A stretch of 64,000 nucleotides of DNA, taken from assembly GCA_900556465.1 (NCBI GenBank), contig USPK01000001.1, positions 26,388 through 90,387 on the forward strand. The letters run 5' to 3'. This document shows positions 60,331-64,000 of this stretch, piece by piece (the stretch's first letter is position 1; every line of letters begins with the position of its first letter). This DNA is from an uncultured Prevotella sp. GTDB lineage: Bacteria; Bacteroidota; Bacteroidia; Bacteroidales; Bacteroidaceae. Under the pieces are notes generated by a model that saw only the letters and a program-made list of their open reading frames with translations, did no database searches and had not been told where the DNA came from. Both the position numbers and the translations under genes were made by a program.

Positions 60331-61677
60331 ATGACTGCTACGCTAAAATCGCACTATTCCGCCACCCTGCGCCTAGGATTGCCCATCGCCGTGGGCCAGG
60401 TGGGCGTCATCCTGATGGGCTTCGCCGACACCATGATGGTAGGCCACTACTCCACGGACTCGTTGGCCGCCGCCTCGTTCGTAAACAACCTGTTCAACCT
60501 CGTCACCTTCCTCCTCATGGGCTACTCCTACGGCCTGACGCCCCTGGTCAGCGCGCACTGCGGCCGGGGCGAGCGGGGCGAGGCCGGCGCCTGCCTGAAA
60601 AACGCCCTGGTGGCCAACGGGCTCTACGGCCTGCTGCTGCTCGGGGCCATGACGGCGCTCTACTTCTTCCTGGACCGCATGGGACAACCCGAGGAAATCC
60701 TTCCGCTCGTATGGCCCTACTACATCGTCGTCCTGGTCTCGATGATCTTTGTCATGGGCTTCAACGTCCTGCGGCAATTCACCGACGGCACCACCGATAC
60801 GGCCGTCGGCATGTGGGCCTTGCTCACGGGCAACGCGCTCAACATCGTGGGCAACTACCTGCTCATCTACGGCATAGGCCCCTTCCCGGAGCTGGGCCTG
60901 CTCGGCGCCGGGCTCTCCACGCTCTTTGCGCGCGTCGTCACGGCCGCCATCCTCTGCGGCGCCATCCTGTTGCGCAGCCGCTATGCCCCGTTCCGCGCGG
61001 GCTTCCGTGCGGCCCGCGTGCGGCTGGGACAGTTGCGCCACATCAACGCCAAGTCGCTGCCCGTCTCCATCCAGATGGGCATGGAAACCGGCTCATTCAC
61101 CTTCAGCGCCGTCATGGCGGGCTGGATTGGGGCCGTAGAGCTGGCCAGCTACCAGGTACTCGTCACCGTCGGGACCCTGGGCTTCCTCTTTTATTACAGT
61201 TTCGGCGCGGGCATGAGCATACGCGTCGCGGCCTTCACGGGTAACAACGACTGGACGGGCGTACGCCTGGCGGCCCGGGCCGGTTGCCACATCCTGCTGG
61301 TCATGGCTCTGCTCTCGTCCACCACTTTCCTCTGTTTCGGCGAGCCACTGATACGGGCCTTCACGTCCGACCCCGCCGTGCTGGCCACTGCCCTCACGCT
61401 GATTGGCGCACTGGTGCTCTACCAGTTCGGCGACGCCATGCAGATTTGCTTTGCCAACGCGCTGCGCGGGACTTCGCACGTGATGCCGATGATGGGCATC
61501 GCCTTCGTCAGCTATATCCTTGTCGGCATCCCGGCCGGTTACGTCATGGGCTTCCCGTTGGGAATGGGCATCCACGGCATATTCCTGGCGTTCTCCATCG
61601 GCTTGTTCACGGCCGCAGCCCTCTTTTTCTTCACCTTCCGCAAGGTGGTGGCGCGGGAGCAAGGCGGACAGGGCTGA
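60331..61677 (+). CDS. MATE family efflux transporter
   Basis: A 448-residue membrane protein with twelve predicted helices in two similar halves. The first half shows the MATE phrases RLGLPIAVGQVGVILMGFADTMMVGH in pieces (about 14-39). The second has the parallel AKSLPVSIQMGMETGSF (about 233-249). MATE pumps expel cationic drugs or metabolites using Na+ or H+. No clear -7 box is visible in the GC-rich upstream region, although the preceding gene is closed by a strong terminator. A repeat element acts as its probable terminator. Confidence 0.93.
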   Translation: MTATLKSHYSATLRLGLPIAVGQVGVILMGFADTMMVGHYSTDSLAAASFVNNLFNLVTFLLMGYSYGLTPLVSAHCGRGERGEAGACLKNALVANGLYGLLLLGAMTALYFFLDRMGQPEEILPLVWPYYIVVLVSMIFVMGFNVLRQFTDGTTDTAVGMWALLTGNALNIVGNYLLIYGIGPFPELGLLGAGLSTLFARVVTAAILCGAILLRSRYAPFRAGFRAARVRLGQLRHINAKSLPVSIQMGMETGSFTFSAVMAGWIGAVELASYQVLVTVGTLGFLFYYSFGAGMSIRVAAFTGNNDWTGVRLAARAGCHILLVMALLSSTTFLCFGEPLIRAFTSDPAVLATALTLIGALVLYQFGDAMQICFANALRGTSHVMPMMGIAFVSYILVGIPAGYVMGFPLGMGIHGIFLAFSIGLFTAAALFFFTFRKVVAREQGGQG

Positions 61678-61718
61678 GGCGCCACCGCCCGCCGCACCGC
61701 CTGACAGTCGGAAAAATT

Positions 61719-61761
61719 ACTGGGCCTATTCCCGTCGCGACGGGGATAGGCCCAGTTTTTT
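61719..61761. repeat. 21-bp modular repeat element, copy 8 (acts as bidirectional terminator)
   Basis: A 19-bp inverted repeat (61719-61737 with 61738-61756, one mismatch that would be a G-U pair) centred on CGTCGCGACG, built from the TATTCCC core. On the plus strand it runs straight into TTTTTT (61756-61761); on the minus strand it is followed by AATTTTT. It lies between the convergent MATE and yaaA genes and has the full look of a two-way intrinsic terminator. Confidence 0.92.
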
Positions 61762-61845
61762 CTTCCCTTAGGGGCGTAGACCGCGCAGCCGGCCGGCGAA
61801 AACGGGGGAAGGACGAAGCGGCCGCGCGGTCCGGCACCGGCGGCG

Positions 61846-62607
61846 TCAGTCGGCACCGGGAAGCCCGCTGACTACGATGGGCAACTGCCCCACGGCATCG
61901 GCGGGCGCGGGCTCGAAGTGGGAGAGCTCGGCCGCGTTGACCAGGCGGTTCCGGAGGATGAAGCGGGCCATGGCGCCGCGGCACATCTTGGCGTAGACTA
62001 CGACGGAGCGCAACCGCCCGCCGTCCATGACGCGGAACTCCGGGGTCACGACGCGCACGGACGCACAGACGCGCCGCCAGTCGAAGAGGCGCTTCATCTC
62101 GGCGCTGGCCAGGTTGACCAGGACGCCGTCGTCGGCCTGCACGGCCTCGATGAGGCGCTCCGTCAAGCGGGGTTTCCAGTAGTCGAAGCGGCTCGGTTCG
62201 TCCTCGTCCGGCAGGCGTACGTTGCCCTCCAGGCGGTAGGGCCGGATGCCGTCGAGCGGGCGCAACAGTCCGTAGAGGAAGGACGTGATGAACAGATGGC
62301 GCTGGGCGTAGCGGAAGTCGTCGGCGCTGAAGTCGGCGGGCCGGAGATAGCGGAACACGATGCCGGTATAGGCCAGTATGGCCGGGACGGGCGCCTCGTC
62401 GGGGGCAAAGAAGCGGCGGAAGCGCAAGGCCGCCTCGGCGGCGGGTCGGCCGCTCACGTGCAGGGCGCGGGCCAACTCGTCGGGGCCGAGGGCGAGCAAC
62501 TGGCGGACGGCCGCCGCGGCCTCGTCGGCAAAGGCGGGCACCGTCAGTTCGGGCACGGCGGCCGGTACGCGGCCCATGGTCTTGGCGCAGGCAAGGAGGA
62601 TTTGCAT
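61846..62607 (-). CDS. yaaA: peroxide stress protein YaaA
   Basis: A 253-residue cytoplasmic protein of the YaaA (DUF328/UPF0246) family. The start MQILLACAKTM, the phrase YTGIVFRYL near 86-94, LYGLLRPLDGIRPYRLE near 124-140 and LVNLASAEM near 177-185 are family hallmarks. In E. coli YaaA lowers free iron and limits Fenton damage during peroxide stress and has DNA-binding ability. The start at 62607 matches the family; eight additional in-frame codons upstream do not. No OxyR-like site could be recognised. Confidence 0.92.
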   Translation of the reverse strand: MQILLACAKTMGRVPAAVPELTVPAFADEAAAAVRQLLALGPDELARALHVSGRPAAEAALRFRRFFAPDEAPVPAILAYTGIVFRYLRPADFSADDFRYAQRHLFITSFLYGLLRPLDGIRPYRLEGNVRLPDEDEPSRFDYWKPRLTERLIEAVQADDGVLVNLASAEMKRLFDWRRVCASVRVVTPEFRVMDGGRLRSVVVYAKMCRGAMARFILRNRLVNAAELSHFEPAPADAVGQLPIVVSGLPGAD

Positions 62608-62718
62608 AAGGCTCTGGAGGGTTTGGAACAAATGGAACAGCCGCCGCGAGGCGGAACGGAAAGGCCCCGCAACGGATGCTCCGGCGAGGCCTGAAGGGAA
62701 AGGATGCGCGACCGGACG

Positions 62719-63930
62719 TCAGCGCCCGATGGGCTGAATCTTGCGCCGCACGCCCTTGGAGATTTCCAGGAACATGTAGCCCGGCATCTCCTTCTTCACG
62801 TTGTCGGCGTGCTTCGTGTATTCCCGCATGGCGTATTCCTTGGCTTTCTCGAACGTCAGGCGCGACATTTCGCTCTGCGTCTTGCCCTGCATCGTCGAGT
62901 CGAGGCGCTCGCCGGGGAAGTAGTCATCCAGGTCGACGTCGCCTATCATGGTGGTCTCGAGGAACGTTAGTTTTTTGTGCTCGGCGTCTTCGTAGTAGCC
63001 GACGAACATGTGGCCGGGGAGCTGGACCAGGACGGGCGTGATGTTGATGGCGCGCAGCAGGGAGGCGAACAAGGCGCTGCCGTCGACGCAGTTAATCTGC
63101 GAACTCTCGATGGCGTCCTCGAACGTGCGGACCCGTTGCGCGTAGACCACGTTGCTGGACAGGCTGGAGTAGGACACGGAGCTGTAACGGAACTTGCGTT
63201 TCTGCAGGACGTACCACAGGGCGTAGACCTGCTTGTCCACGGTGGTGGCCGAGCCCTGGTAGCCCAGGAAGCGGCGCACTATGCGCGTGTCGAGCGCCTC
63301 GCGGAGGACTTTGTCGATCAACGGATTCTCTTCGTTGACATAGGCGGCAAAGAAAAGGCGGGTGCTGACGAAGCGCGTGCTACCGTCGGGGCGTCGCTGC
63401 ACGAAGCCGAGGAGGCACTCGTTGACACTGCGCATGGAGAACGTGCGTACTTTCTGCCCCAAGGCGTGGCCGTTGAGCTCGACGGTGGCTACGACGCTGA
63501 CGGGCTCGGCCTGGACGTTGTCGCGCAGGGCGTCGTAGCGCCAGAGCACCTCGGGATAGATGGTGTACTCCGTATGGGCGCGGGGCAGGACGAACTCTGA
63601 CACGGAATGGGCGAAGAAAGGCGTCTCGTTCAGCTCTACGCGCACCAGACTGTTGGCCTGGTCGGACTTGACGCGGATGGCAATCAGCGATTTCGGATTG
63701 CCTACAAAGAGGCTGTCGGCCGGCGGGATGACTTCGGCGTCCGTAGCGGCGACGGAAAGAATGGCGGAGGGGAAGATGTTGCCACCGAGCTGGTCGACGA
63801 TTTCATAATCGGTGGAACGTGAAAGGCTCGTGCCCAGCACGACGAGACCTATAATAATAATGACCGTAGCGCCGGTTACGGTCCACCAGAACTGTCGGCT
63901 GCGAAACCGCAAACGGGATAATAAACTCAT
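62719..63930 (-). CDS. membrane-anchored transglutaminase-like protein
   Basis: A 403-residue protein with one N-terminal helix (about 15-37) and a large outer part. Residues 45-165 are a beta-rich domain resembling the inactive-transglutaminase-associated domain known from proteins fused to seven helices; those helices are missing here. Residues about 215-345 are a transglutaminase-like cysteine peptidase core. Its candidate Cys is in INCVDGSALFASLLRAI, followed by the His in LPGHMFVGYYED, so a Cys-His pair is kept and it may be active. The end is basic (GVRRKIQPIGR). The next 70 bases to the window edge hold no gene. Confidence 0.75.
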   Translation of the reverse strand: MSLLSRLRFRSRQFWWTVTGATVIIIIGLVVLGTSLSRSTDYEIVDQLGGNIFPSAILSVAATDAEVIPPADSLFVGNPKSLIAIRVKSDQANSLVRVELNETPFFAHSVSEFVLPRAHTEYTIYPEVLWRYDALRDNVQAEPVSVVATVELNGHALGQKVRTFSMRSVNECLLGFVQRRPDGSTRFVSTRLFFAAYVNEENPLIDKVLREALDTRIVRRFLGYQGSATTVDKQVYALWYVLQKRKFRYSSVSYSSLSSNVVYAQRVRTFEDAIESSQINCVDGSALFASLLRAINITPVLVQLPGHMFVGYYEDAEHKKLTFLETTMIGDVDLDDYFPGERLDSTMQGKTQSEMSRLTFEKAKEYAMREYTKHADNVKKEMPGYMFLEISKGVRRKIQPIGR

Positions 63931-64000
63931 GGACTCCTATACTTAAGGGGACTTCTATAAATTAAATCCCTGATTATAAGTTGCATAAGCGGATAAAATG

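Overview
The window is from a GC-rich member of the Bacteroidota, most likely the order Bacteroidales. Nearly every promoter that can be seen carries the Bacteroidetes -7 box TAnnTTTG. The gene content fits the same group: an OMP_b-brl_3-type TonB-linked outer-membrane barrel, DUF349 protein, GHL10 enzymes, fused ThrA, heparinase II/III-like lyase, giant BadF-type activase and an LpxH-type hydrolase. There is no rRNA, phage, insertion sequence or CRISPR array. Family and genus cannot be set from this sequence.

Layout. 1-7475: right-hand part of an aryl-polyene/flexirubin-type pigment cluster (inactive-looking ketosynthase/chain length factor, dehydratase-glycosyltransferase fusion, acyltransferase, two CrtI-like oxidoreductases, PaaK-like ligase). 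7533-10347: pseudouridine synthase, then a leftward ATPase + DUF4435/TOPRIM pair whose architecture resembles OLD/PARIS-type systems. 10532-16820: outer-membrane barrel, CorA with a possible regulatory leader, DUF349 protein. 17374-22584: radical SAM protein, tilS and a translationally coupled lipoprotein/TPR/GHL10 envelope cassette. 22659-28844: glycosyltransferase, radC, MIP18-like Fe-S protein, lpxH, TraB/GumN protein and a NatAB-like ABC exporter. 29169-33992 (leftward): alaS and a heparinase-like lyase. 34292-39636: second GHL10 protein, thrA, tRNA-Lys(UUU), proC. 39763-44077 (leftward): AmmeMemoRadiSam genes, CPBP protease, MenA-like prenyltransferase. 44395-46874: YjbR, aldo/keto reductase diverging from an AraC regulator. 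47115-51552 (leftward): complete pstSCAB-phoU phosphate operon. 51793-57192: giant CoA-dehydratase-activase protein diverging from a second AraC regulator. 57272-63930: AI-2E transporter, rsmI, coiled-coil lipoprotein, MATE pump, yaaA, transglutaminase-like protein.

The strongest unexplained signal is a family of eight dispersed intergenic elements built from exact 21-bp modules (GGG-core-CCC plus a 9-bp linker such as AGTTTTTAC or CGTCGCGAC). They occur about once per 8 kb, almost always at gene 3' ends. They lie in either orientation, and several form perfect or near-perfect long palindromes. One supplies the last 11 codons and the stop of an AraC gene; another ends in a T-tract and looks like a working bidirectional terminator. 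No transposase or REP-associated transposase is present here. Other points worth attention are the ATPase/DUF4435 pair, a PstC permease carrying a PstS-like insertion, a Memo-AMMECR1 fusion with a signal-like N-terminus, an acidic micro-ORF in the corA leader, and two genes whose -7 box sits so near the ATG that their mRNAs may be leaderless.
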